Below, one piece after another: positions 53,400-64,000 of a DNA stretch of 64,000 nucleotides. The DNA lies in contig CM063109.1 of NCBI GenBank assembly GCA_031841125.1, positions 29,071,538 to 29,135,537 of the forward strand, read 5' to 3'. Source of the stretch: Acanthococcus lagerstroemiae (lineage: Eukaryota > Arthropoda > Insecta > Hemiptera > Eriococcidae). The notes below the pieces were generated by a model that was not told the origin of the DNA, did not search any database, and saw only the letters and a list, made by a program, of their open reading frames with translations. The first letter of the stretch is position 1. Each line of letters starts with the position of its first letter. The position numbers and the translations under genes are program-made.

Positions 53400-55210
53400 T
53401 AGTTTGCTGCTATCGTTGTTCACCCTCTCCTTAGACAACTCATCCCACATCGCCCAATGATATAGTTCCCGTCCAAAATTCCGAATATTCTATTTTTCAC
53501 TATTTTACCGAAAATTTTGCTGGTATTCGAAGTCAGGTTTATTGGTCTATAATTATTTTGCTCACTTCGATCGCCTTTTTTATGTAGCAATATTTTATTT
53601 CGGTTTGATGCCATTGTTTCGGTGTAAAGCCTGTTTTGACCAATCTGTTGGAAAATTTTGCCATAAATGGTGCAAGAGCGTTTGCTAGGATCTCAATATC
53701 TCATTCTCCATTCCATTCGGCCCTGTAACTTTACCCTTTTTTGCTGTTACTAGGACTTCCCAGACTTCTTCTCTCAGAAGACGTGGAGTATTTTCCTCTC
53801 CTCCCCTTTCTTCGGCTACTTCACCCCCTTGGTTTCCCCTCTTATCTCTATGTCCTCCCCCCCAAGGTTACCCCCAACTTCTTTTGCTTCCCTGTTTTTT
53901 TCGCTTGAGTAAAGTTCCTTGAAAAAGTCAGTGGCTTCTTTAATTATATCCTAGCTTAATTTTGGAATTTTGAGCTTTGATAGCTGGGAGCAAGTTTTCT
54001 CGTTCATCAGAGCCTTACGCGTCTTCTTGCTTGATCCACTTTCTTCCAGTATTTCTGCAATCATTTCCTGGTCATACTCTCTTATATCCTTTCCAGTTTT
54101 TCTTTTAATTAATTTCTTAATTTCGCACAATTCTGTTTGATCCCTCTGAGTCAGTTTGTCTTTGCACCTTAATTCAGTTCTTTTATCGATGAGGCCCTTT
54201 GTTTCCACGCTAATCTTGTCGTTGGTTGTTGGCCTAGTCTTCCTTCCCATTGAGGGCGTCCTCCATCCAATCTTATTCCTCTTGTAGACCAGGAAAGGAG
54301 GTACCTTTAGCCAGCTCCAACTTCTCCGCCAGTATTTTGTTCGCCTCCTCGGTATAATCCATTTCCCCTTCGCTTCTTTTTTTCTGCTATTCATGGGGTC
54401 AGGGGCGAGGTCCACGTTTACTCTTTATCAACCTATGGTCGAATGAGAACTCAAATCTGTTTATAATTTCGAATTTCTTCACCATTCTCAGGTTGTTTAT
54501 GAGAAAATGGTTCAATTCGCACCTTGTTTTATTGTCAGGAGATTGCCAAGTCTATTTTTTCTTTAAAGGTTTGTTCCAAAAGGTGTTCACGATCTTTAAG
54601 TTTTGCCCAAACGCCACTTCAACTAACCATTCTCCGTTTTCGTTAGTTTCTTCGATTCTAAATTCTCCCAGAATTTGTGACTAAGGAGAGTCTTCTCCTA
54701 CCCTTGCATTTCAAACTCCCATCGCTAGTGTGTGATATCCCCTCTCACTTATTATTGTTTCTTCCACGAACTTGGAAAAATCCTCTTGTCTCCTCCACTG
54801 GAGTTAGATTGGTTGGCGCATACACCTGAATTATTAATGACAGTTTCCCTTTCCTCATATCTAATTTCAATACTGCAGTCCTCTCTGAAATCTTTTTTAT
54901 CGTGACTATTTTTGCACCCCATTTTTTGTTCACACAAAAGCCCACCCCTCTATGGCCCCTAGTTTGTCCAAAATAGTATAAAGGTTTCCATTCTCCCTTT
55001 CTATCATTTTCTCTCCTTCCCTTCTTATTTCAGATAATCCAATCACATCCCACTTTATCCTCTCCAGTGCTTTTTCAAGTTCGTATAACCTGGGTTCGCC
55101 CACAAGACCTTGGCAATTGTAGTTTATAATTTGTAGGGGGCCTTGCTCTTCCTCCCCTCCTTTAACTCTTTTTTTACTTTCTTGCCCCGGACTTGATTTT
55201 GGTTTGGTTG
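53400..55210 (-). pseudogene. RTE-like LINE: endonuclease, linker and start of RT
   Basis: Reading down the minus strand: a K/E-rich leader, then the apurinic-like endonuclease start LQIINYNCQGLVGEPRLYEL (about 55130), DVIGLSEIRREGE (catalytic Glu in SEIR), GVGFCVNKKWGAKIV and LIIQVYAPT (about 54830). A broken middle follows, then a linker frame at 54415-53951 (KTRPTTNDKISVETKGLID; DIREYDQEMIAEILEE), and the first RT motif KGDRSEQNNYRPINLTSNTSK (about 53580-53520). Similarity ends near 53430, before the catalytic palm. Frameshifts are numerous. It is the only copy in the window showing the endonuclease N-terminus. Confidence 0.85.
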
Positions 55211-55217
55211 GTTGATT

Positions 55218-55583
55218 GTTGACTTACACATTCATGCGTAGTCGTATTTAACTTCTCGTTTTCAGTGCTCGAAACAAAATTCTTGATAGAAAAGAATCAA
55301 AACTCACAGTTGCCATTTTACTTCAAGGGCGCAAATAGGCAAAATACTGTACACGGGTGCAAGAATATCTTTTCTGCGCCTGTGAATGTGCAATATGTAT
55401 AACATACTCCACGTTTACAGGCGCAGTAAAGACATTCCTGCACCCCTGTACAGTATTTTGCCTATTTGCGCCACGAAAGTAAAATGGCAAATGTGAGTTG
55501 ATTCTTTACCCTTTAATTGTCGACCTATAGATATTCATGTGCAGTCATGTTCCACTTTTCGTCGTCAAAACTCGAAACAAACT
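55218..55583. repeat. Direct repeats flanking a hairpin, upstream of the LINE
   Basis: 55218-55283 and 55515-55583 are about 70% alike in direct orientation (TTCATGCGTAGTC versus TTCATGTGCAGTC; both end CTCGAAACAAA). They may be tandem 5' UTR units of the minus-strand LINE ending at 55210, separated by the hairpin at 55291-55507. Confidence 0.5.
55291..55507. mobile_element. 217-bp near-perfect hairpin element
   Basis: The left arm 55291-55390 pairs with 55409-55507 over about 100 bases at close to 90% identity. It includes GCGCAAATAGGCAAAATACT with its exact complement, and TGCCATTTTACTT against AAGTAAAATGGCA. The loop is only about 18 bases. Ends are AAAGAATC and GATTCTTT. No coding capacity. 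High arm identity suggests recent origin or ongoing correction. Confidence 0.85.
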
Positions 55584-56190
55584 CATCCACGTTCTACACT
55601 AAGACTTTTAATTGGGTATGCCTTTGTGTTGAAATCGGCTCGTAGTTAACACGAGCTTCTGCTCTGCGCTGTTGTACGATAAAAAGAATTCTTCCATCTC
55701 TTTCATTTCTCATCAGGTGTCTCAGTGGTCGATAATGACTGATACGACAAGTAAAGCTTATAAGGCGCGGCTGAGTTTCTTCAAACGTTTCAGACGGAAA
55801 AAGTGTATGCAATTAACAATATTTGCATATCTGCGTAATTAAGTGCATAGAGTTTATTCATTCACACCTTCAATTTGTTTGGTGAATTTTTTTCTTCAAA
55901 TGTATCGTAGATGTTGGACCGTGCTTGATCGCGACTAATCTGTCATCTGCTAATTACACTTAATTAGCATAACCTTCCGACTGATTGATATTTGGTCACC
56001 TTGAAGTATAACATGGTTTTGTAATGATTATAACTCATATTTGAATAATGGAGATCGCTGGTTACAGTGGCCAAGTTAAGAGAGGGAAAAGATCAATACT
56101 TCAACATATCTTTCTGAATTCCTTCCACCTCAGGAAAAGTGAGCTCACGGTTCACCTATTTGAAAATCGGTTGCTGGAAATTCTGGGGCT
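55584..56190. other. Unassigned, no gene seen
   Basis: AT-rich sequence; short open frames on the minus strand are unrecognised. Confidence 0.4.
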
Positions 56191-56199
56191 CGAGTCACC

Positions 56200-57615
56200 T
56201 TTCTTTTCTTATACTAGACATTAGATTTCTAATTTGGTATTTATTCGAGCTTCTAAATACGAATTTCTTTTTTCAAATGAGTACAGTTGATTGAACTTGA
56301 AAAATTAAACGAAGTTTTAGAACTAGGTATTTTAGAGTAGCTGGGATATCCCATTCGATTTTTGACCTAGTCCCGATATTAGTCTTAAAAATCCAAATTG
56401 TACTTGGGGGAGAAGGGGGGGGGCAATTGTGTCGACTTGGGAAAATCGAACTAGGCACCTAAGGAGGAATTTTTAGGTCATTCATTTTGAACACTCCTTC
56501 CGAATATGGTCCGACTTCAATTTTAGCCTCCGAAATCAAAATTCTTACACGTGGAAGGTAGCAAGCGAAATCAGCGATCCAAAATGCTCATAATTCCGAA
56601 ACATTTTTTCCGATTTTTCCAACCGAGTCATGTGTAGAATTTCAACATTACGTGCTGAACCAGGCCGAGTTTAAATTCGTATGTGATATTCAAACCTAGT
56701 AATCCTAAACATAAAGTGTTCCGATACTCTTTGTTCAATTTTTAAAATAGAGATAGTTTTGCCGTTTTAAAGGTTTCAGATTCGAATCTGGGAGCTGCAA
56801 TTGGCGTTAGATTGAAAGTTTGTTTGAATTTAAATTAGCACCCAGAAAACCCATATTCCAATGCTTCGTTCAATTTTTCGAATGAAGTCACTGGTGCTCC
56901 TTTGAGAGGTGATTCAGATTTTTGTGCCCTAATACAGATTAAATCAAAAAAATTTTTCGGATTTTCGGAATCAGCAATCGAAAAAGCCCTCGGTTTTGAG
57001 CTTTTGTTCGATTTCTGTTATCGAGTCATTGTAGAATCGCCATACTGTAAAATTTCAACGTTGCCGGCTGAGATTCGAGTCGAGTTCTGTCTCAAGTCCG
57101 TTCAATTGTACCTGATTTGAAGAGGTCAACTTAAGATTCAGCAATCTTAAGTGAAATCAGATGGAGATCTGATTAGATTTTCAAAATTAGCTACCTAAGG
57201 AACCCCTGCTCTCGTACTTTGTTCAGTTTTGGTCTCTTCGAAGAAAAAGAGCAAGTAGAGCTCAGATTGGGATCAGATCACAAAGTTGACAGAAGTTTTA
57301 AAATAAGGGATCGAAGCTACTTATACTCGTATTCTGATAGCTGGTTCAGTTTTCCAAGTTGAATCAATTCTGCCCATTTGAAGGGGTCAAATTCAGACTT
57401 GAAAGCCTAAATTGGTAACAGATCAGAAACCTCTCGAGATTATTGACATTTTAATGACTCAGAAAAACTCGATCCCGATAGTTTAATTTTGTCAACAGAT
57501 TCAGTTCGGCCGTTCTGAATGGGGGAAAAAGTGAATTGGGCCTCAAATTAGGGTCGGATCAAAAATCTGATTGAATTTGCGATTTAGAAATTAGTAACCC
57601 AAACACCTTATTTTG
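56200..57615. repeat. Second foldback-like array (same unit as 19.4-21.6 kb)
   Basis: To the left of about 56440 one unit reads TTGAACTTGAAAAATTAAAC..TAGAGTAGCTGGG. To the right, units read in the opposite sense: GAAATCAGCGATCC (56559), TTTTCAAAATTAGCTACC (57178), TTCAGTTTTGG (57218), TCTGCCCATTTGAAGGGGTC (57370), TTTAGAAATTAGTAACCC (57585). The same unit vocabulary and the same switch of orientation occur at 19391-21625. The right end is cut by the LINE that starts near 57620. Confidence 0.45.
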
Positions 57616-57619
57616 AAAT

Positions 57620-58637
57620 AAAAAAGAAAGGAGCAAAGGAGAAGATCAAACAAGAAGTCCGGCGGCAAACAATTCAAGAGTGGGTGGTTCGCCTCCAAGA
57701 GCCCGCCCATGGCCGCTGGAAATTAAGGCTAGTACACGACCTGAATGCATGGCTTTCGCGGCCGCACGGTGAGCTGACTTACCATCTCATGCAGATGCTT
57801 ACCGAGCATGGGAGCTTCAATGGTTATCTTAACCGTTGGAACAAGGTACCCAGCCAGTGTTCGCACTGCCCAGCAGAGGTTGATGACGCGCAGCATACCA
57901 TCTTTTGCTGCACTGTATGGAAAGACGCAAGAGCAATGCTCGAGGCATCCGTCTGCAGCCACATCACTCCCGAAACTATAGTTGAAGTGATGTTGGCCAG
58001 CCTGCAGAACTGGGCAGCGATGACTCAATTTGCAGGTACTGTGATGCGGGCCAAAGAGGACGCCGAACGCGTGAAGCCGGGAACACACTTGAGCACGAAT
58101 GCTGCTGAACCGCACCGTACCGGGCGGTACGGTGCGGTGCGATGCGGCGTGCACTCGATGTTACTGCAAATAATCGCGCATGAGGCAATTGCGTAGCACA
58201 TACGGAGCAATGCTCACTTTGATGGACCGACAGCCGTCGGATCGGACCGCGCAGCGCATGAGGCAATTCGCAGCGCATGCCTCAGCATGCTCGCGCTGTC
58301 CACATTACCGAGCCGAGGCAGCCTCTGCGCGGTACGGTGCGGTTCCGAAGCATTCGTGCTCAAGTGTGTTCCCGGCTTGAGACAGCGGATAGCATCCGCG
58401 CAACTCACGCAGTCCACACAGTAGATCCCAAGCGATGAATCCCCATAAATAGAGAAGGCTGCCCCACCGGATGGTCGGCTATGTAGCCGAAGCCCACTTG
58501 TGTCCGAGAAGAATACCGAAAGGTGATGCCAGGATACGGCGGCAGTAAGGCGAGGACGGACACGACAACGGTAGTGGAACCGCGAATTGGGAAGCGTGCT
58601 GTCATTAGTTGTATTAAAAAAAAAAAAAAAAAAAAAG
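57620..58637 (+). pseudogene. R1/I-like LINE 3' end with poly(A) tail
   Basis: A continuous frame encodes IKQEVRRQTIQEWVVRLQ, LVHDLNAWLSRPHGELTYHL, LTEHGSFNGYLNRWNK, the CCHC-like knuckle CSHCPAEVDDAQHTIFC, and ITPETIVEVMLASLQNW with AGTVMRAKEDAERV. A 303-bp MITE interrupts it after AERV, beyond which the frame resumes and stops near 58424. The 3' UTR ends in about 21 A (58616-58636). Its 3' UTR differs from that of the copies with the GCATCGCCATACG tag, so it is a separate family. 5'-truncated; otherwise well preserved. Confidence 0.85.
58075..58377. mobile_element. GC-rich 303-bp MITE with 3-bp TGA duplication
   Basis: AGCCGGGAACACACTTGAGC opens the left TIR, and the two ends match over about 48 bases with three mismatches. 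TGA flanks both sides (58072-58074, 58378-58380). The interior has GCGCATGAGGCAATT twice and CGGTACGGTGCGG near both ends. A 3-bp duplication suggests PIF/Harbinger, although that group prefers TAA/TTA. Removing one TGA and the insert rejoins the LINE reading frame. Confidence 0.85.
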
Positions 58638-59020
58638 AGAGAGAAACAGAAAAGAGAAGAAAGAAAAATTCGAGTTAGATGTCTATGTATTGAATTTTTT
58701 GAATTTTAATGGTGTTTGTTCAGTGTGGTTATGAGAAACCGGAGTACGCGACGGAAGTCCGAGACCCTAGGGGGGACAAGAGACAGTGTTACTTTGTTCG
58801 AATTACACGTTTTCTTTTAGTGTTTTAAGTACAGAGGGCCAGTTGCGAACAAAAATGTCCAAAATTTTAATATTTGCTTGTTTTTTGTTGTTATAATTTC
58901 TTTATTTTTTGCATTGGAGAGTTTTGGCCAACTTTGGTTCGAACAAATTATACGCAGAATATCTCAGTGTGCGTTCTTTTTAAAGTCAAAATCAGAAATC
59001 AAAATCAGCCTTTATTCCAA
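58638..59020. other. Purine-rich tract, then no gene
   Basis: GA-rich low complexity follows the poly(A) tail to about 58670. The rest is AT-rich and unassigned. Confidence 0.4.
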
Positions 59021-60870
59021 TATTTTCACCATTCCCTGGTGACGAATTTTTACAAAAACATGAAAAATAATGAAGAAAACAAAAAATACAAATAATATAA
59101 AACGAAACAGTTTGAAGTTTGTTTTCCGTAGATTTCTTCCAACACCACTGGCGTCTTAATATCCGCTGTGCGCCCATCCTTGGTCGTAGGCCTCTCCTAC
59201 CCGTTTCCAGAACTCCCTATTTCTAGCGTTTCTCTCCATACTGTCCTCGCTGTTTGAATAATTTCGTCCTCCGCCTCCTTTTTGGTCTCCCTACCTTCCT
59301 TATTCGACCTCTCGGTTGCCAAGCTGCTACCCTTCCCTCCCACCTACCCTCCTCCCTCTTGGCTACGTAGCCGGCATATTCCATTTTCATATTTTTAACT
59401 TTGTATCTGCAGTCTGTGATTTGTGATTTTCTTCGGATTGCCATATTACTTATCCTTTCCTTCTTTTTGATTCCTACCATTGACCGCTCCATTGACATTT
59501 GAGTTCTAGCTAGTCCAATCAGCTGGCGTTCCGTGGGGGCCCACGTTTGTGAGCCATACGTTAAAACTGACTGGACATTACTTTCGAATATTTTTTTCTT
59601 TACTTGCATCGGGAATTTTCCTTTAAAGATATTTTCTAAACTCCAATATCTCCCCCACGCTTTGGCCTTTCTTCTTTTTAACTCTTTTTCTAAGCTGTCC
59701 GAAAACGAAATGACTTGACCGAGATATATAGCCTCATTGCTCTCGTTTATTTCTATTCCATCTAGTATTAATTTTGTTTCCTCGGAGCTGTTAGTTAGCA
59801 GTACAGTCTTTTTGGCATTAATAACTAGCCTTTCTTCATATCCTGCCACTCGTAGTTCTGCCATTTGCTGGAGCTCCTCGATGTTCCGGGCAACGAGAGC
59901 CAAGTCATCTGCAAAGCGTAGGTTGTTTAGCTTCCTTCCGTCTACCTCAATTCATCTCGCTTACCAATTCGATTTCCAAAATACATTTTCTAATATACTG
60001 TTACAGAGGGTTGGGGGGAGAGGTCCCCTTGTTTCACTCCTTTCTTGATTCTGAATTTTTGCCCTACTTTGTCTAATTTTACCCTTCCCTCTGCAATTTT
60101 ATATAATATGTTTATCAAGATTCTAATATACTTGGCCTGCATTCCTTGCCTATTGAGTGCGTTTCAGAGGTAACTGAGGTGGACCGAATCGAAAGCCTTT
60201 TCGAAGTCAATCAGTAGTATAAACAATGATATGTTATACTCGTTACATTTTTATATAATTTGACTAATTATAAAAATCTGATCAATAGTAGATCTACCCT
60301 TCCTGAATCCGGCCTGCTCTTGACTTTGACTACTATCCAACTGATTGTACATTCTACATTCTACTTTTCGGGATTTTTGCGAATACTTTTGATGCATTGG
60401 ATGTGAGACTTATAGGTCTATAATTCCTTGTATCTTTTTTGTCTCCTTTTTTGAATAGCAGTACTATTTCCGATAGTTCTCATTGCCCGGGTATCTCTTC
60501 GGAACTTGGTATCAAATTAAAAAGCTTTGTCGGTGGGGGGGGGGGGTCATTTCCGCTTCGAACATCCTTAAATATTTATTTTCCACCCCATCTGGTCCCA
60601 CCGCCCTCCCACTATTAAGACTAACTAGAACCTGTCTTATTTCACTCTTCAGGAAGGGGAGGGGGAGGACCTCCTCCTCGTTTCTATATTTTAGGCTTTT
60701 GACCCCTGCAGATTCCTCTTCCTCTTTGTATAGTTTTGAAAAGTAATCTGTGGCTACTTTCGTGATGCCTGCTGTATCTACCACCTCATTGCCCTCTTTG
60801 TTTTTCATCGATTTTTGAAGTGGAGACCCTTAATCCAACTCGTTCAAGTAGTTCACTACCTTTTACTTTC
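59020..60870 (-). pseudogene. Near-complete RTE-like reverse transcriptase, frameshifted
   Basis: Minus-strand order is complete from the RT start to the 3' end. KVATDYFSKLYKEEEES and SGRAVGPDGVENKYL (60808-60540), then across several frame changes [93 protein letters not shown], and the intact catalytic LRFADDLALVARNIEELQQM (about 59930-59870). The 226-codon frame 59903-59223 carries YLGQVISFSDSLEKEL, VLTYGSQTWAPTERQL and SMERSMVGIKKKERI, ending in RR/K-rich sequence. EFWKRVGEAYDQGW and a 3' end AATAAAGGCTGATTTTGATTT follow. The endonuclease is missing, so the copy is 5'-truncated. Confidence 0.9.
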
Positions 60871-61380
60871 CAGGTTTCCAGTGTATTATGGAATGTAAAA
60901 ACGTTAATTTAGCGTTTGTAACGCCCTTGATGATATGTTACGTATAATAATAACCAAAATCTTTGAAGTAGAGATATCTTCTACTTGCGCTATGAACAGA
61001 GAAAAAATAATGAGTCATGGCATCGGCCATTTCCTGGGAGGAGGTACGAATGTGATCTTCAGATTTTAATGGCCAGAAAGAGTCCCTGCTATTTGAGAGT
61101 TAATGTAGCCCCAAAACTTCCGCGGTTGGTCCCCCAGATTACGTTCAGTTTTTTCAGATATAAATGATGAGCCTCTCTGATCATTTTCTTGCTCAGTTTC
61201 GTCAACCTTCTAAATTCATTTCAGCTTTCCTCATAATTTCTTTTAGATTTTGAGTGTAGCTTTTTCTTTTCTTCTGAGCAAAGGGTATTTTTAATATTAT
61301 CGGTAAATCAAGGGAAATGAGTTATCAATATTCGTGGAAAGTAAATGATACATCAAATGTTGTCTGGATAATTTGGTCAT
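60871..61380. other. Unassigned, no gene seen
   Basis: Some residual linker of the adjacent LINE may extend here, but no motif could be read. AT-rich. Confidence 0.35.
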
Positions 61381-61384
61381 TCGG

Positions 61385-61468
61385 ATAATATAAGGAGCCA
61401 TTCTCGACTGTCCGGATAATACAGAAATCTGGTTAATTGAGGTCCGGATAGTCGAGGTTATACTGTAT
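61385..61468 (-). mobile_element. Solo pogo/Tigger-type terminus
   Basis: Read from 61468 on the minus strand: TA, CAGTATAACCTCGACTATCC, then GGACCTCAATTAACCAG and TATCCGGACAGTCGAG. CAGT..AACCTCGACTATCCGG termini with a TA site are characteristic of pogo/Tigger. No partner terminus was found upstream, so this is a fragment. Confidence 0.5.
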
Positions 61469-61469
61469 G

Positions 61470-62690
61470 TTGTTTAAATAGCTGGTCCCAACAATTTCGT
61501 GGAAGAATTTTTTTACAACAAATTTTATTTGTTTACACCTTTTTAAGGGTCTGATTCTATAATACTGTTTCACCCTCTCTGTTTGTCGCCAACGTAGGGC
61601 AATCCACTCTCATATACAAGCGAAGCGCCGCGCTATTTATTTGCTATAAAACTTCCATTAAGCGCAATTTAACGACGAGAATTTTGTTCGCCGAATATAT
61701 GTTACACGTGTCGCCACCCTCTTTTATATCCCCGTTTTAAAAAAAATAGCCAATTTGGCACACGGCTTTGCTGCAATTACCAGCTGGAACTCCGGGTTGA
61801 CGTCGCACTGCCAACATTTTATACAGAATCGCGTTATAATAAGTTTTTAGTACCGGAGCTGTGCTGCGTACTCGGCACATGGAGCTCCTTTCCATCAAAT
61901 TTCACTCGCCAACGAGGATCGTCAAATCCACGACAGCCTGTATCTAAACCAGCCAGGCTGCATCTCGCTGGAAGATGATGCTTCAGGATGCGGGAGAACA
62001 AGATGTGCACGCAATCAGCGAATCTTGCATAAACATCTGCAGTTCTCAGTTCTTTACCATAGCTGATCATAGCGGCACTTGGCACCGGTAATATACGACA
62101 GAATCTCGAAATTCTTCTCTCAGTCATCGAAATATACGTACGTCCCATATACACGCGTAATATATTATTCTTTCATATTTTCCCCCCATTTTACGAAACA
62201 GGAAACGTCTCCTCAATCGCGTATTCTGTTTCATTTACTCGCCTAACGACGTTACGAAATACCAGTTATGTAGAAATTTAACTTAGAAAATTGAAATGTA
62301 CACACGCGACTTGTTTACGGATCGCGAAAACCCACGTGACCTTCTGTCGAGGCAGCGAAAGCATTATTTTCAAAACGTTCGTCTGATTTATGGGTTACTA
62401 CACGTATACATAGGACAGCCCGCACTGTTTGCAAACATCCCGTGTGCCCGAATGTGTACTAGAAACGTGTCATTGTTGACTATAACCATAACTTAAGGTG
62501 AAAAAATCGTATGTATATTCTGTAGGAATAGCCGTACTACGGAAAAAATGGTTTTGTAAAGATACAGGAATAGCTGGAATACAACAGACTGACGAGGGGG
62601 TTGAGAATCTGAGAAAAAAATTCTAAGTTCGAAGAGTTACCCGGAGACCTGCAGTGCCCATAATATTCAGCTCACTCCTACATTGTGATA
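61470..62690. other. Unassigned; one possible minus-strand frame at 61834-62154
   Basis: The 106-codon minus frame 61834-62154 (KELRTADVYARFADCVHILF; GLDTGCRGFDDPRWRVKF) lies in a GC-balanced stretch and has a coding-like texture, but no family, acceptor or donor could be assigned. The rest is unremarkable. Confidence 0.25.
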
Positions 62691-62692
62691 AT

Positions 62693-63160
62693 CAGAGCCC
62701 GGATTTCCGGCAATAAAAAAAAATATTTTCGGCATCAAAAACGAAAAATTCGGCAATATTCGGCAAAAAAAATTTTAACGAAAAATCGATTGCAAAATAA
62801 TTTGTTATCGCGTAATTTTTAAAACAAATTTTTATTGTACATGAAGTTTTTTTCGACTGTTTCTGTTGTCATACTGTGTCGCTTATCGCTTAGAATATAT
62901 TTCAAATCGGAGAACGAGCGTGAAATCATGATTTTATGAACATAAATAAGGTGGTATTTCTGAAGTTTGATTCAAAAACACGATTCGGCAAAATTCCGGC
63001 ATTTTCGTTGCTTTCGGCATTTATTCTACTTTCGGCAAATTTCGGCAAAATAAAATTTCTCTCCACGCCTCCCCTCACTATGAATCGTACTCCTATTTGA
63101 TTGAAATCATCCTGCCCATTCAGGAAACAAAGTGACAAATGCCGGCAAATCCGGGCTCTG
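62693..63160. mobile_element. hAT-like MITE, 468 bp
   Basis: CAGAGCCCGGATTTCCGGCA on the left and the reverse complement of the right end, CAGAGCCCGGATTTGCCGGC, are TIRs. TGTGATAA (62684-62691) and GCTGATAA (63161-63168) are a probable 8-bp duplication, six of eight matching, with one extra base on the left. The interior contains many TTCGGCA repeats in the same sense, a subterminal-repeat pattern. No transposase frame. Confidence 0.8.
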
Positions 63161-63209
63161 GCTGATAACACTACCCAACAGCCAAAAAACCGCAAGAACG
63201 AGAGTAGCC

Positions 63210-63913
63210 GATTCTAGAAGTATTTTTCACGCTGAATTCAATGCCGCTTTTTGTTTTTCTTAATTAGCTCTCCTTTTCTCGTAAATTCATTCTGAATTAT
63301 TTCCCGTAATTTCCCTCTTGTGTTAGAAATATTAGTGAATGTGGCCACACTGCATGTATCACAAAACAAACTCGCCAACACAGTGACGCGTGTGAACGTG
63401 TGTGTGTTTTGACGTTTTGATATCGAAACGATCTAAACAGTTTCAACTGATTCTAAGATTTTATCATTAACGATGAAGTGATGGAACAACAATTTTGAGG
63501 AAGGCGATCTCTTCAGTGAAAAAATAACGCCTTTTCATTCCGGTATTACAGTTTATTGTTTCTTTTACAAAATGTAAGTGAACTAGATAAATGTGTTCCG
63601 ACAATAAATTTGATGAATATGTGTTCAATGCCCGAATATTCATGATAATCACAACGCTCGTTGTTGAATTGGAATAATACTTACGGAACACAGAGGGACA
63701 GAGAACAACACGGAAGTTTTCTATTCAGTACCGTCGAAGACGAAGCTTATCGGTAATATCAGTTTAATACATACAACATCAGTGTCGCCACATAAAATAG
63801 AACAATTTCTCATAATACACTATTAAATTTCCCAGCAAACGTAAAAAATGATTAGCTAACTCAGCATTTTTAATATCATATTTGAATTCAGCGTGAAAAA
63901 TACATTAAGAATC
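63210..63913. mobile_element. TIR element of about 0.7 kb
   Basis: GTATTTTTCACGCTGAATTC at 63220 has its exact inverted copy at 63884-63903. The repeats extend to 22 perfect bases, and GATTCT/AGAATC pair a few bases further out. The interior is AT-rich with no recognisable transposase, and no target duplication could be fixed. Superfamily unknown. Confidence 0.7.
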
Positions 63914-64000
63914 ATCTATTTTCCTTCATGCGGTTTCCAAAAAATCTCAGTTTGTTGTGTAGTGTAATCAATCGTGTCGGTTATCACCAGTTCAATTTTG

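Noticed and set aside
57729..58154. 141-codon minus-strand open frame
   Set aside because: Antisense of a clearly coding LINE C-terminus and the adjoining MITE.
1..64000. CRISPR array
   Set aside because: No regularly spaced short identical repeats with unique spacers; the repeats here are degenerate arrays, inverted repeats and transposons, and the sequence is eukaryotic.
1..64000. Integrated virus or LTR retrotransposon
   Set aside because: All reverse-transcriptase motifs read are of the non-LTR type with endonuclease, YLG and GHVxR tails; no LTR pair, protease, integrase or envelope-like frame was seen.

Overview
The window looks like a gene-poor, transposon-dense stretch of an AT-rich eukaryotic nuclear genome, most likely an arthropod and probably an insect. 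The reasons are many short, broken reverse-transcriptase fragments of RTE-like and R1/I-like LINEs, a tRNA-derived SINE, many small non-autonomous DNA transposons with terminal inverted repeats and 8-bp or TA target duplications, and no bacterial-style gene packing, operons or ribosome binding sites. I cannot name the species. No intact protein-coding gene could be identified with confidence. Nearly all recognisable coding sequence is mobile-element debris.

Layout. 1-3034: an RTE-like reverse-transcriptase fragment (425-1012), a palindromic MITE (2487-2704) and unassigned DNA. 3035-16520: one block of about 6.74 kb present twice in direct tandem. Each copy carries degenerate 0.5-0.7 kb modules, a hAT-like MITE, short GAGTCT-rich repeats and the 3' end of a minus-strand LINE with a C-terminal C2H2 finger. 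17.8-18.6 kb: an RTE-like LINE whose 5' part is inverted at the YADD box. 19.4-21.6 kb: a foldback-like element of inverted arrays of a ~150-170 bp unit, with a hAT MITE inside; a second relative lies at about 56.2-57.6 kb. 22.0-22.3 kb: one candidate host exon. 23.1-24.0 kb: a hAT element retaining the transposase C-terminus. 25.5-27.7 kb: a LINE fragment and a long palindrome. 28.3-30.6 kb: a possible CpG-rich promoter with first exon and a possible short second exon. 31-38 kb: MITEs, dispersed repeats, two possible small ORFs and LINE fragments.

38-51.6 kb is an accumulation of R1/I-like LINE 3' ends sharing one 3' tag (consensus GCATCGCCATACG), interleaved with MITEs, degenerate arrays, and a SINE that carries a pogo/Tigger-like element. 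51.8-52.1 kb holds a second candidate exon (minus). 53.4-55.2 kb and 59.0-60.9 kb are long, frameshifted RTE-like LINEs on the minus strand. Between them are a 217-bp near-perfect hairpin, the second foldback-like array and a poly(A)-tailed LINE cut by a GC-rich MITE with a 3-bp duplication. 61.4-64 kb holds a pogo-type terminus, a hAT MITE and another TIR element.

The elements do not form a pathway. What the window records is nested insertion history, and several insertions can be resolved to the base because the interrupted element or both target duplications are visible. Family names rest on motifs read by eye; no alignment or database search was run.
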